Position numbers and translations under genes: made by a program
Origin: Limnephilus marmoratus
Taxonomy: Eukaryota > Arthropoda > Insecta > Trichoptera > Limnephilidae
Length of the DNA: 64,000 nt
Assembly (NCBI GenBank): GCA_917880885.1
Contig: OU862917.1
Location: 55,379,227 to 55,443,226, forward strand
Direction of reading: 5' to 3'
The notes under the pieces: model-generated
Databases searched by the model: none
The model's input: only the letters and a program-made list of their open reading frames with translations
What the model was told of the DNA's origin: nothing
Shown: one piece after another, positions 11,275 to 21,590 of the stretch
How the letters are laid out: every line of letters begins with the position of its first letter
How positions within the stretch are numbered: the stretch's first letter is position 1

Positions 11275-11710
11275 AAAGACGGCTAAAGCCATTTCAATTG
11301 GGAGGCGGGTATGGGTACCGCCGCCCCATAGGATAACCAACACCCCTGTCATAGCTCACCCCAAGTGGTTGGCTACGTTTTGTGACTTAGCAGGTGAGGT
11401 TTATCTAGGTCTTGGAATCGGATGCGTTTGCCCACCTACTGCGTGGAGGGCCGGATCGGCTGGTTGAGGGAGACCCTTTGAACTCTCGTGCGGAACTCTC
11501 TCGCCAAACCACCTTGCACGGTAGTAGGAGGGATGGATTCATTCGTCCGTCACTCCTGGACACAATGATACCAGATTCCTACCCACCCCTCATACCTTTT
11601 CTTTCCGAGAACTTCATCTCCTTCCTTTCCCTAAAAAGACCCTCCAACACATCATCTCCAAATAGGGATTTCTCTTAGGACCTCCTGTGTGGAACTAATG
11701 CAAAAAAACT
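11275..11710 (+). repeat. Dispersed retroelement 3'-end repeat R1, copy 1
   Basis: Matches the reverse complement of 55041-55490 over ~430 bp with moderate divergence: shared blocks include gagggagac...ctttgaactctc, gagggatggattcat and tcactcctggacacaatgat. It ends with cctcctgtgtggaactaatgcaaaaa, like the 3' ends of LINE fragments at 30908 and 44905. Probably the 3' part of a LINE or a SINE that shares its tail. No intact frame. Confidence 0.5.
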
Positions 11711-12736
11711 ACATTTCGTTTCTGCATGGTGGTTTTCACCAGAGCGATACTGAGAGGACTTCCAATTCAGAGAACTTTCCGCAAATATGCCTACTATTCA
11801 GTATTCAGATTATATATATTCAATGCAAACTCAGTTATTCTTCCGATATAAATTATTTGCTGTGGAATGATGTTATTTACCATAAATATATTTGGGATTC
11901 GAACCCGTGAACTTTGAATTCTTAACCACTTGACCACGGAGGCTGTCATCTACAATCTACCTCATCTACAGTAGCGGGTAGGTACCCCAATTTCGCAGAT
12001 AATCTCGTGCGCCCAAAGCAATAAATATATCAATTCGAAGGCATTTTGTCATGAACTACATTTTCAGGTAAAATAATATTATATTAAAATTAAAATTATA
12101 ATTGGAAGATGATACTCGTAGGTAATTTAATAACTTCGTCCAGACACGGTGTCCTCATTAGCTATTTGAAGAAATTTAGAAACAGTTTTAAAAGCTGAAA
12201 ATTTCTGATCAAAATGCATTCTTTCCATCATTTTTTTAAAGATTTTAAACGAACATGGTATTCAGTTGTCTACTCTTGTTTCAATCAGTGGAAGATAATA
12301 AAATAGCAATTGTTCAAATATTCAATGGCAAATTAATTCATTACAGGAATTTAAAAAATTACACTCAGCCTACCTTTGGCAAAAGAATTTTATATTTATA
12401 TTAACTTTATAGTAATTTTACCATATGTAATAGATCATTATTTTGCATACAATGAAATCCACAAACATTTAAGATTCTCTACGTATCCTACGTCAGAAGC
12501 CACCTGGAGTGTGCTTCAACAGTGTGGAACCCTCTTTATTTTATTTTATTTTATTTGGAAAACCATCATGTAACAATAATTAATAAGGTTTGATAAAATA
12601 AGTATAAATATTTAACCAATAATAGGTTATGAAAAATCGAGAAAAATATATAAACTATGTCATGTGGATGGGACAGTGGAAGGGGGGGAAAGGGATGGAT
12701 CTATTCTGTGTAAATAGTAGTATGTATGTGTAAATG

Positions 12737-13060
12737 TTATTTATTCATTTTAGGTTTGAAAATGTTAGGTACTGTGTTAAATAAGTCGAATTCACTGAAT
12801 GAAATGTTAAAGACGTCTGAAGCGCGGTGAATGGATGTATTTTGTTTCGTGTTGCATTGCGGAATGTTTAATGCGTGGTTTAGTCTGGTTTGTCTGATGG
12901 GCACTCTTAGTTGAATTCTTAGGGCAATCTATCATAGAGGTAGCTATTTTTTGTATGAATAGTACGTCTGCCAAATTTCTTCGACTTTCCAAGGACGATA
13001 ATATCCAGAAGAACGCGGCTGTCTTCTTGTGGCTCAGATGAGAACGATAGCTCTGAAAAT
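12737..13060 (-). pseudogene. LINE ORF2 C-terminal fragment
   Basis: Minus-strand translation gives 'SLESRRNLADVLFIQKI' followed, after a frame change, by 'ALNIPQCNT...SIHRASDVFN', the usual end of jockey/CR1-like ORF2 proteins after the RT domain. No RT catalytic box is present. 5'-truncated and shifted at least once, so inactive. The following 3' sequence to about 12640 is AT-rich. Confidence 0.55.
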
Positions 13061-13089
13061 CATGAAATTTAGAAACTTTAGAAACTTTA

Positions 13090-13420
13090 GAAATTAACAA
13101 AAAAATTAAATCGAAAATTAATTTAGTTAATAAAATAATAACACCATGTAAATCACCTCTGCTTACGATGTTTCCATGTAATTTTGACTCCTCCCACCGT
13201 TCTCCCCCTCCACCAAATTTCCCCCTCCCACTACCCCCGTCTAATTAATTTTTTTACTTGCATGGAATTTTTAAGACGGTTTTAAGTTTGCTAATTAATG
13301 ATACGGACGTGTCAAAACCGATCGCAAAAAAAAAATTAAAGTAATAAATGTACATTGAAAATTAAAACTCTTCAAAACAAAATTTTTACATAGTCAGAGC
13401 CCAAGAAATACAAAAAATTA
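13090..13420 (+). repeat. Family-A PLE terminal repeat, solo copy
   Basis: Colinear with 18180-18530 and 24300-24650. It has the CT-rich block (ctcccaccgttctccccctc), then the hammerhead-like motif with changes (gatacggacgtgtcaaaacc), then the PLE start region (catagtcagagcccaagaaa). No PLE body follows. The cgaaac to caaaac change would harm a ribozyme core. Confidence 0.65.
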
Positions 13421-13504
13421 TATTAATCTGTAATGCACACAAAAAAATCTTTTATCTTTTCTCGGGAGATTTTATCAATGTAGATGAGTGTTTCAGGCTA
13501 ATAA

Positions 13505-13615
13505 TTATTATTAATTGTTTTTGTGTTTAATTCGTAGAACTCCATTTTAATTTTTAGAAATTTAATTAAAATTAAATTCGATAATGTTATTATCGAGTTC
13601 TGCAAGTTTTTTGGT
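13505..13615 (+). repeat. ~110-bp repeat shared with 40955-41055
   Basis: The block from taattgtttttgtgtttaat to tatcgagttctgcaagt recurs near 40955-41055 with few changes. Both copies sit next to LINE sequence, but on opposite sides and orientations relative to it. Origin unknown. Confidence 0.45.
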
Positions 13616-13689
13616 TAGTTAAAAAAAAAAAAAAAAAAGAAAAAAAATAAATTATTATTACTTATAATAATTGTTAAATATTAAGACGA

Positions 13690-14731
13690 TTAAGATCTTC
13701 TTGTACGCGGGTACAGTCGTTGGTGCACGTGGTACAACAAAGTCCTGGAGTGGTAAAAATATTTCCCAATGTCATTAATATATATGTTGAAGAGTAATGG
13801 TCCCAATAGTGATCCTTGGGGTACTCCCGACGGTACGGTTACCCAATCTGAATTATAGCCACCGACAACTACTGCTTGGCTGCGGTTTGCCATATAGGCC
13901 ATCTGAGGAGGTCCCGTGTACGCCCATTCATGAGAGTTTGATCAATAATATATCATGTATTACTAAATCAAAAGCTTTGCTCTAGTCTGTATGTGTATAT
14001 TGCATATACCTGTATGTGCTGGTCCATAGTATCTTGTAAGAATTCGGTGAACGCCGTTAAGTTCGTGGTTGTAGATTTTCCACTCATGAATCCATGTTGG
14101 TTGATCTTGAGTCACGATCTCAGGGCCGGAAACATCTGGTTATGCACAATTTTTTCGAAAACTTTACTGAAAATGCAGAGCTATGATATTGGTCTATAAT
14201 TTTCGACGTCAGATTTTTGGCCATTTTTGAAGAAGGGAGTTTGTTTTCCAGGTGTTTGGCACTATCCCCTCTTTAAGGGAGTGACTAAAAATTATGAATA
14301 GTGGTTTAGACAGGCTGCTCTTACAGTTGCTTATGAAAAGAGGGGGAATTTTATCTGGGCTGGCACTTTTTTTGGGATCTAGATCTTTAAGGTGTTTCTG
14401 TATATGATGCTGGTCAACGTCAATATTATGAATGCTAGCAATACAGGGCTCATCGGGGTTGTCCGGTAGAATCTGGGTGCTTTGAGCATTATTGTTGTAG
14501 ACAGAAAGGAAGTATTTAGAGAATAAGTTGCAGATGCAAGACCCATTTTCAGCTTTTTCATCTTTGAATGTCATGATATTTGGAACACCATGGGATTTGG
14601 ACTTGGATTTAAGTAAGTCCATGCTTTTTTTGGGTCGGAGGATATGTCATGTTCGATTTCAGTTAAGTATTTATTGTGGCATTCCCAATTAGGTTTTTTG
14701 TGACATGATCTTAGTAGAGAGAAAGAGGCAT
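13690..14731 (-). pseudogene. LINE-W ORF2: reverse transcriptase part
   Basis: Read on the minus strand from 14731 down: 'SDPKKAWTYLKSKSKSHGVP', then 'DPKKSASPDKIPPLFI' (RT entry region), frame changes, then '[20 protein letters not shown]' (RT motif B) at 13850-13790. The catalytic YADD box is not preserved. This is the 3' half of a jockey/CR1-like LINE; the 5' half continues at 18535-18940 beyond the PLE-A insertion. Several frameshifts; dead. Confidence 0.75.
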
Positions 14732-15065
14732 TTTTGTTTTGAAAAGTTTTAATTTTCGATGTACACTTGTTACTTTAATTTTAAATTTTTTTGCGACCGG
14801 TTTCGACACGTCCGTATCATTAACGAGCAAACATAAAACTAACTTAAAAATTCTATACAAGTACACAATTAATTAGGCAGGGGTAGTGGGAGGAGGGAAT
14901 TTGGTGGAGGGGGAGGACGGTGGGAGGAGTCAAAATTACATGGAAACATCGTAAGCAGAGGTGATTTACATGGTGCTATTATTTTATTAACTAAATTAAT
15001 TTTAGATTTAATTTTTTTGTTAATTTCTAAAGTTTCTAACGCGCACAAATTAAAATATGAATTTA
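14732..15065 (-). repeat. PLE-A 3' terminal repeat (pLTR)
   Basis: On the minus strand it begins ttttaatttgtgcgcgttag, passes through the G/A-rich block and the family-A hammerhead-like motif (about 14797-14830), and ends at caaaacaaaaatg, exactly before where the PLE frame begins in other copies. Inverse orientation to the repeat at 18164-18534. Confidence 0.75.
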
Positions 15066-15413
15066 CATTGCAATGTTTAAACTTAGTTTTTTTCTTTTTT
15101 GAAGCTATGACCTGTCTCTATGAGATGGTTAGCAAACTCTGAGTAGTTATTATTTCGTAAACAAAGTTCTTGTTCCCTAATTCTGGTTTTAAAATTTCTA
15201 GTAGTCATTCCTACATATTGCGCGTCACAATCGTTACATTCTAAAGTGTATTTCCCGTTTTTTTCAAATTTATTAGAAATATCCTTGTTATTAATCATTT
15301 TTATTTTAGAATTAATATAGAAAGCTGGAGAAATATGATCTGGTAATATGCGGGATATTTTTAAGGATAAATCGCCTGTATAAAGAAGTTTTTTTTATAT
15401 ATTAGGTTGTTAC
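15066..15413 (-). pseudogene. PLE-A GIY-YIG endonuclease
   Basis: Bases 15083-15298 encode 'LECNDCDAQYVGMTTRNFKTRI' and 'FANHLIETGHSF', the GIY-YIG-type nuclease of Penelope elements: the cysteine pair, 'QYVGMT' in place of 'KYIGQT', the arginine, and the H...GH end. It nicks target DNA to prime reverse transcription in the nucleus. The preceding linker up to 15413 is in other frames ('ISRILPDHISPAFYIN'). The frame stops at 15083. Confidence 0.8.
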
Positions 15414-16004
15414 CGGTTGTTGCCGGTAACTCCGTTAATGGTGGACTGAATGCCGTTGGCGCTAATAAAAAACTGTCAAAAGAAGCGAAGCTAGCAGTCC
15501 ACAATGGAGTCCTGGTACCTACCCTGATGTATGGCAGTGAGGCATGGAACTGGCAGAGGAAGGATGAAAGTAAGCTGAATGCTGTTGAAATGAGATCCCT
15601 GAGACGTATGTGCGGTAAAACAATGTATGATCGTGTGAGAAATGTGGATATCCGCAAAGAATGTAAGGCTGATGTAAGCATAATGAGTAAGATTAAGAAA
15701 GGGACCCTCAGATGGTTTGGGTATGTAGAGCGAATGAACGAAGAAAGTAGTGTAAGAAGAATATACGATGCGAATGTGAATGGTAGAAGAAGTCGGGGAC
15801 GCCCGAGGAAGACATGGCACGATCAAGTGAATCAAATACTTGAGTCGGGCCATGTCAAAAGTCAGAATAATAGAAGAGAATGTATGAGACGATGTATGAA
15901 TGTGAGTGAGGCAAAGAGTGTGTGCCAAGACCGAGTTGTTTGGCGGTCCGTCCTCTCTGCCTACCCTTGCGGGGAAACGGCGTGATGGTTAGTTAGTTAG
16001 TTAG
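15414..16004 (+). mobile_element. RTE-like LINE 3' end inserted in PLE-A
   Basis: A 591-bp insert with a 12-bp target duplication ttaggttgttac (15402-15413 and 16005-16016). The open frame to TGA near 15983 encodes 'VLVPTLMYGSEAWNWQR' and 'RRMCGKTMYDRVRN', then 'GRPRKTWHDQV', the C-terminal region of RTE-type ORF2. The 3' UTR is almost absent and the tail is (ttag)n, both usual for RTE. 5'-truncated; no RT core. Confidence 0.85.
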
Positions 16005-16016
16005 TTAGGTTGTTAC

Positions 16017-16335
16017 TAGGTTTGTTGTTACTATTACCACTATAAATATATTTTTTTGTTAAAATTTTTGTTTGCTTTTTATTAACTAGGCGGTTAATTA
16101 TTTCAGGTTTATATCCATTGTTCACGGCTTGTTTATAATCTTAATTTCATTATTATAATTATCATTGTTTAAAGGGACATTAATAGCACGATGTATCATC
16201 GAGTTGAAGTAGGCGAGTTTATGTGACAAAGGGTGAAGGGAAGTAGACGGTATAACAAAATCAGTGTGTGTAGGTTTTCTATATATAATAAATACACACT
16301 TATTATTAACTTAATTGATATTTAAGTCTAAATAG
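16017..16335 (-). pseudogene. PLE-A post-RT region
   Basis: Minus-strand translation in mixed frames: 'VFIIYRKPTHTDFVIPSTS' and 'LSHKLAYFNSMIHRAINVPL', the conserved YRKPT...H..K..YF..MIHR segment that follows Penelope RT. It joins to 'NNLNFLD' at 16456 once the hairpin insert is skipped. Confidence 0.75.
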
Positions 16336-16447
16336 TTTAATTAAAGGAAAACAATCACTTTGTTTATAACCACGATTTTCGAAATCGTGGTTACAAACAA
16401 AGTGATTGTTTTCCTTTAATTAATATGTCAAACCACAAAGTGACTGC
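16336..16447. repeat. Hairpin element (family B) inserted in PLE-A RT
   Basis: Arms of ~42 bp (16337-16379 and 16382-16424) form a near-perfect inverted repeat with centre near gattttcgaaatc. To the right follows aatatgtcaaaccacaaagt, a tag also next to the palindromes at 47341 and 61419. Flanks aaact(t/a)tttaga(t/c)tt suggest a ~15-bp target duplication. The hammerhead segment seen in the other two copies is missing. Confidence 0.65.
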
Positions 16448-17348
16448 TTTCTACCAAAATCTAAAAAGTTTAAATTGTTGTCATCATTATGTTCCAGTGT
16501 AAATTTTATATTTTGGTGAAGGTTATTAATAAACGTGAGAAAATTATCTAATTGCCTGTTACTACCCGACCAAATTACAAACACGCCATCAACATACCTA
16601 TACCATGCAAAGACATTAGATAATAGCGAAAGTCCACAATCAAATAATTTGTTCTCAAAGAAGTTCATAAATATGTCTGCAAACAACGGGGAAGCGGGAT
16701 TCCCCATAGGGAGACCATTATGCTGTTTGTATAATTTATCATTAAAGATAAAATAGTTTTGATTAATGCAAATTTATAATAATGTGGACCTTTCCTTCAC
16801 AATAGTTCGATCTAAATGGGAATTATTTAAAATACTTAAAATTAAGTTTTTACATTATTCATTAGTGGGAATGCTGGGAAACAGATTGACAACGTCAAAT
16901 GAAACTAATTTACTGTTGCTAGGAATATCTAAATCTTTGATTTTATCGATTAACTCCAAACTGTTTTTAATTGAGCGATGTGATGTGAATAATTTATTGG
17001 ATTTGAACAAAGATACAAATTTAGAACATATATTATAATTGGGGCTAAAAAAAGCAGGAACAACAGGTCTGATAGGGACATCCTGTTTATGAATTTAAGC
17101 CAAACCATACAGTTTAGGTGGTTGAGGATTGGTTAATACTAGAGAATTATATTTAGGTTTCCCGCAAATTAAAGGACAGCTCTTGATTGTCTCCTTGACG
17201 TCTTCTTGATACTTTTTTGTGGGGTCTTTTGAAATGGTTGTAAAATTATCACTTAAAAAAAAATCTTCAACTTTATTAATATAGTCCGTTTTGTTCAACA
17301 TTACTATGGTGTTACCTTTATCACCTTTTGTTAATGTCAGATTATTTT
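16448..17348 (-). pseudogene. PLE-A reverse transcriptase domain
   Basis: Read from 17301 down: 'NPQPPKLYGLA' then 'KIHK' (Penelope RT entry), 'LVSFDVVNLFPSIP' (motif A with catalytic Asp), 'GLPMGNPASPLFADIF' (motif B) and 'YRYVDGVFVIW' (motif C). Motif C has YVDG instead of YVDD, so the second catalytic aspartate is lost. At least three frame breaks. Family role: copies the element RNA at the nicked target. Confidence 0.85.
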
Positions 17349-18097
17349 CTAGTATGGGTTTTTGATACTGTTTAAGGTTTGTTTTTCAATATTTTTGTGG
17401 TTATTTTTGTAATTATTTTTAACACTTTTTAGGATTATTTCAGAAGATTTATGTTTAATAGATTCTGAGCATTTGAAAAGGGCTTGATCTATGTCAGCCG
17501 CAAGTATTTCAACGTTATGAACTTTGTCATCTTTAATGTTATAATTGAGTCCTTTGGATAACAAGCACGTTTCTTTGATGGTTAATTTATGATCAGACAG
17601 ATTTATAATTCTTTCATTAAATTTATGATTAGAAAAAACAATTTTATTAGGTGGGGGTGACACCCATCTAGTTTTTTGGAGGCGAGAATGAGATTTTTCA
17701 GTTTCTTGCGTAAGGTAATTTTCTTTTTGAATGCAGATTCACTGGCACAATTTCTGACTTTATCGTCGAAACAATCCCATTCCATGGGATGTAAACTATT
17801 AATAAGTTCAGTATCTAAAGCTTTTAACAAAACTTGTATGTTATCTCTGATGTAGAACCACGATTTTATTTCTTCTTATAACCACATTTTTTTTGCAAAA
17901 AGTATTGATTTGGAAGCTGATAAACAGTTGTTTTTAGTTTTTATATTTATATACTTTGCAAAAACGTTGTTTTTTACACACATTTGATTAAAATATATTC
18001 TGTACTTGCACATAAGTTTTAAATAATATTTGCCTTGGTATGCTGTACAAGCGTTCACAATTTTTTGTATTTCTTGGGCACTGACTATGTAAAACAT
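17349..18097 (-). pseudogene. PLE-A N-terminal domain
   Basis: Starts with ATG at 18097 ('MFYIVSAQEIQKIVNAC'), lysine-rich. It includes 'SLHPMEWDCFDDKVRN' and 'NLSDHKLTIKETCLLSKGLN', the conserved 'NLS...L...LLSKGLNF'-type segment before Penelope RT. A TAA near 17877 and a frame change near 17610 break it. The copy at 23724-24218 lacks the TAA and reads through. Confidence 0.75.
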
Positions 18098-18163
18098 TTT
18101 TGTTTTGAAAAGTTTTAATTTTCGATGTACATTTGTTACTTTAATTTTAAATTTTTTTGCGAC
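18098..18163 (-). other. Truncated 5' leader of PLE-A starting at ribozyme cut site
   Basis: On the minus strand the leader starts ...aaagtcgcaaaaaaattt and runs to the ATG. In complete copies the same place reads gaaaccggtcgcaaaaaaat, where a hammerhead would cut after ggtc. So matching sequence begins within a few bases of the predicted cut. Confidence 0.55.
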
Positions 18164-18534
18164 TTTAATTTGTGCGCGTTAGAAACTTTAGAAATTAACA
18201 AAAAAATTAAATCTAAAATTAATTTAGTTAATAAAATAATAGCACCATGTAAATCACCTCTGCTTACGATGTTTCCATGTAATTTTGACTCCTCCCACAG
18301 TCCTCCCCCTCCACCAAATTCCCCCCTCCCACTACCCCCGCCTAATTAATTGTGTACTTGTATAGAACTTTTAAGTTAGTTTAAAGTTTGCTCGTTAATG
18401 ATACGGACGTGTCGAAACCGGTCGCAAAAAAATTTAAAATTAAAGTAACAAATGTACATCGAAAATTAAAACTTTTCAAAACAAAAATGTTTAGAAATTG
18501 TTACATAGTCAGTGCCCAAGAAATACAAAAAAAA
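18164..18534 (+). repeat. PLE-A upstream inverted pLTR (family A)
   Basis: Plus-oriented repeat: tttgtgcgcgttagaaactt start, CT-rich block (18290-18345), hammerhead-like motif at 18394-18423, and the first PLE codons up to aaatacaaaa (18530). The motif has stem gatac/gtgtc, loop ggac, then gaaaccggtc. The first core strand is tcgttaa where ctganga is expected. Confidence 0.75.
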
Positions 18535-18940
18535 GAAAAAGGCATAGTTAGAGGAGTTTTTGGAAGTTTTGAACTTTTTAAAGTATTTATATTTTTCTTT
18601 TGTTAATTTATGAGGGCCGAATTATACCATGGTGGGTATTTAGAATTTCTACCTAATTTATTCAGAATGCAGGCGTCTATAAGTTGATATAAAAGTGAAT
18701 AGATTTTTTTTGATGCCGTGTTCATATCACCAACCGAGAGAAGCTCATGCCAGTTTACCTGATCGAAAGATGTATTAATTTTTTCGTAATCGCCGTGCCT
18801 AAAGACGTAAGCCCTTCTAAGCTCCTCCACTAGTAGAACGGGTTGAGAATCTTCTAAAATTAATGGTTCGTCACAAGCATAGACCGTAAGGAAGTAATTA
18901 CATAGAACAAGGCCGAGAAAGTGACCATTAGTATTTGGAT
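18535..18940 (-). pseudogene. LINE-W ORF2: endonuclease end and linker
   Basis: Minus-strand translation: 'TNGHFLGLVLCNYFLTVY' (end of the apurinic-type endonuclease), then 'VEELRRAYVFRHGDYEKINT', 'VNWHELLSV' and 'KYPPWYNSALIN', the linker before RT. It continues into 13690-14731 after the PLE-A insertion. The 5' side abuts the 3' tail of LINE-Z at about 18945. Confidence 0.7.
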
Positions 18941-19231
18941 TTTAAAAAAAAAAAAATATATATATTTTTTATTATTTTTAATAATAAGGTTTACATGGTA
19001 TTTACATGATAATTTTACATCTCAGCTTTTTTTTACTACCCTTCCATTAAGAGCACTTGCTTGTGTATGGAAGGGGAGTGTACATAAATGCTATTAGCTA
19101 TTAGCTATAAGTTAGCATTTAAATAATTCATTGTACATAAATATATGTGAGCTGCAGTATTTATTTTGATAATGGTGTGTATTTAAAAAAAAAAGAAAGA
19201 ATGTTATGAAAAACTTAGGATATTTGTAAGA

Positions 19232-20098
19232 TTAATTGACAATATTAAGAATATTTTTAAAATGTCTCTTGACAGAGAGCAGTATTCGGGTTTTATCATT
19301 AAGGCTTCTGATTTCTTCTGGTAGACAATTGAAAAAAGTTCTTCCCTGGTAAGTGTAATGATGCTGTGCAAAAGACGTATTTAGTTTTGGGCATAGAAAA
19401 ACATGTTTAAGTCGAGTTCTGTTTTCATTTAAAAATGGATATTTATCTTTTTCTTTTATAATTTGAATTAATGATTTTTTAATATATAAATCTTTAAATG
19501 TTGGTACTTGAAATTCTTCAAACAAGCGTTCTGTTGGGTAGTCCCAGGATTTTTTTAATATAATTTTAATAATTGTTCTTTGTACAATTTCTATTTGACG
19601 AAGGTTACATTTATACTCGAATCCCCAACTAATAATAGCGTATTGTAAAGTGGATTGAACAAAGGCATAGTAGATTAAATATAGATTTTTTATCGACAGA
19701 AAATTTCTATTTCTTAAAAATGTATATATTAATTTTCTGATTTTGTTTACTACCTGACATATTTGTTCCTTCCATTTCAGATTTATATCGATAATTACTC
19801 CGAGATATTTAATTTTGTTTGTTGTTTTTAATATTGTACAGTTTGATTTGCTATAACTTTGGCTATGAATTTTGGTATTATCGTGTTAATGTTAAAATTT
19901 TTGGGAGCATCGTTTGGATGGATTGCAAATGGAATTACGAATGTCTTTTAACTCTTTAGTGAAAGTAAATTAGTGTCGAAATAAATCTTAAGCGCGTTGA
20001 TGTCTTCTGTGGCCTTTTCACTTATTATTAATACTGTATCATCAGCGTATGAAGTAATTTATCCATTTAAACGTTAAAAAAAATATATCGTTTACATA
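19232..20098 (-). pseudogene. LINE-Z ORF2 RT end and C-terminal domain
   Basis: From 20098 down: 'YVNDI' then 'ITSYADDTVLIISEKATED' (RT motif C, YADD intact near 20040), thumb remnants, and from 19525 'LKHVFLCPKLNTSFAQHHYT' and 'FFNCLPEEIRSLND', the normal ORF2 end, stopping at 19232. Several frameshifts. It rejoins 'GNPQGTVIGPILFTI' at 21880 once the DNA transposon is removed. Confidence 0.75.
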
Positions 20099-20499
20099 TA
20101 TCGTTGCTTCCACCGCAAAATTACCTAACTGCAAAAATGTACTTTTTCAGGAAAGTGAAAAAACCTTCCCATTTTAAAATTAGACAATTTTTGTTATTTT
20201 AAAAAAACACGTATCTCATGAATATTTTTTTCATTATTTTTTATTTGGACAAAATATATATTTTTTAAATAGTGTAGTGGTAGTGTTAGATAAGGATTTT
20301 TGCTTTGAAAAAATTTGTCACTTATGGAATTTTGCACGTAAAATTTACTACCTAGTAGTATTTCCAGAACAGAATATTTACACAATATTCGTTTAATAAT
20401 ACTAAAGTGACAAAAATAAAATAAATCAAAAACAAGATAAACAAAAAAATTTAGAACGTAGACGTATTCGGTCTATTAAAAAATAATCATTGATGATTT

Positions 20500-20890
20500 A
20501 TTTATTTTTGTATTACAGATTGTGTGTCCATTTACAATACACATGTGGCACAAACTACACATTTATGGGTAAATAAAAGAAACGTTAACTAGTAACATGA
20601 GAAACATGCTTATTTATAGCGGGTAATTTAACGAATCTTGAATTCTTCAAGGCTACTTGTAGATGTTAACAGTTTTGAAAGCATCATTTAACAGCGCCAT
20701 ACCTCGTATCATGCTACGCCGAGCCAGAAAGTCCGTTCTGCTATGTGGGATTTATAGAAGATCGTGGTACGGTCCCTGGCTGTAGTTGTTCGGCACATAC
20801 AACTTATTAAATTCCAGGAGGCATGGGCTATCTATTAAATTATTAATGATTTTGTAAGCCGTTACTGCAAGGGCCCCACTCGTTGCAGTA
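20500..20890 (-). pseudogene. LINE C-terminus and tail inside the TIR transposon
   Basis: Minus-strand translation in mixed frames: 'LEFNKLYVPNNYSQGPYHDLL' then 'IPHSRTDFLARRSMIRGMALLN', the arginine-rich ORF2 end of a CR1/jockey-like LINE. A 3' UTR follows to an (ataaata)-type tail near 20500. It must have entered the transposon before or after its own insertion; the sequence does not tell. Confidence 0.5.
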
Positions 20891-20934
20891 ATGGCGTAAA
20901 AAATAACGATGTTCTTTAACATTTAAAATAATAT

Positions 20935-21590
20935 TAATGAAAAAGTTTATCATAAAACTCCCAACTGAATTTCAGAAGGACACTTTTCAAATCCTGGAGG
21001 TGTTTGAATTTTTCTGGTTTAATTTTTATCTTTCTCTTATACAGCGTTGGTTGAAACTGGTGGCTTTAATAATGGCTTCCACGAATCATTATAATTAAGT
21101 TTAAAGTTAAGTCTACCAGCCGAATATTGCAAACATCTTAAATCTGCTGCTGTTGGGTCACCTCTTCTATGTCATTAACATCTTCATAATTCAAAAAATA
21201 TTCGTACTTAAATACTGAATTATAAAGGGTTGAATAATTCTAGCTTCATGCATAGAAGCTAGACACTCCCACATAATTGGTTGGTAAGTAGATTTCCTCA
21301 TCTTTAAGTTTTCGTTTAACTAAAAATTTATGATGGCAACCATCTCCTTCCATTTGGGTATGACCCTTTTCTAAATAGTTATGAACTATATCCATATTTA
21401 TGTGAATGAAACTTAATCTAAGTAGTGCGTTTGAAAGAGTTGTGTTTTTGTTTTGATAGCCACAACCATCTGTGTACAAAACTATTTTTTTTTGGGTGTT
21501 TGCTGCTATGTATGATTCTAAAAATTTATTTACACAAGTATTGTAGAAAATTTATTGGCTGTCAACCCCCCCCCCAAAGTTCACTTTGGG
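20935..21590 (-). pseudogene. DUF7869-like transposon protein, C-terminal fragment
   Basis: Minus strand, in at least three frames: 'NTCVNKFLESYIAANTQKK' then 'VLYTDGCGYQNKNTTLSNAL', 'NYLEKGHTQMEGDGCH', 'EEIYLPTNYV', later 'AADLRCLQYSAGRLNFKLNY', then 'KIKPEKFKHLQDLKSVLL' and 'FYDKLF'. I recall uncharacterised arthropod and cnidarian proteins with DGC.YQN.N, GHTQME.D..H and KF.DLQ.LK in this order (DUF7869-like). The function is unproven; the D and H residues suggest an RNase H-like fold. The N-terminal half is absent. Confidence 0.55.

Larger units (their letters stand above)
14732..18534 (-). mobile_element. Penelope-like element PLE-A
   Basis: Minus-strand element with N-terminal domain, Penelope-type RT, GIY-YIG endonuclease and terminal repeats. 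An 11-bp target duplication flanks it (gaaagaggcat at 14721-14731, gaaaaaggcat at 18535-18545). One pLTR follows the ORF in the same orientation (14732-15065). The other lies upstream in inverted orientation (18164-18534), an arrangement known for this class. An RTE-like LINE (15414-16004) and a hairpin element (16336-16447) are nested in it. Many frame breaks; inactive. Confidence 0.85.
17391..19219. repeat. Segmental duplication, copy A
   Basis: 1.83 kb spanning PLE-A N-terminus, inverted pLTR, LINE-W fragment and LINE-Z 3' UTR. It is repeated at 23520-25342 with roughly 98-99% identity by eye. Differences include an indel near 17550 (cctttggataacaag versus taaaaa) and single bases such as tctaaag/tgtaaag. 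Confidence 0.85.

Noticed and set aside
15491..15928. 145-codon minus-strand frame
   Set aside because: Antisense of the RTE-like ORF2 end.
20865..20896. Hairpin gttactgcaa / ttgcagtaat
   Set aside because: Imperfect and inside a decayed LINE C-terminus; likely chance.
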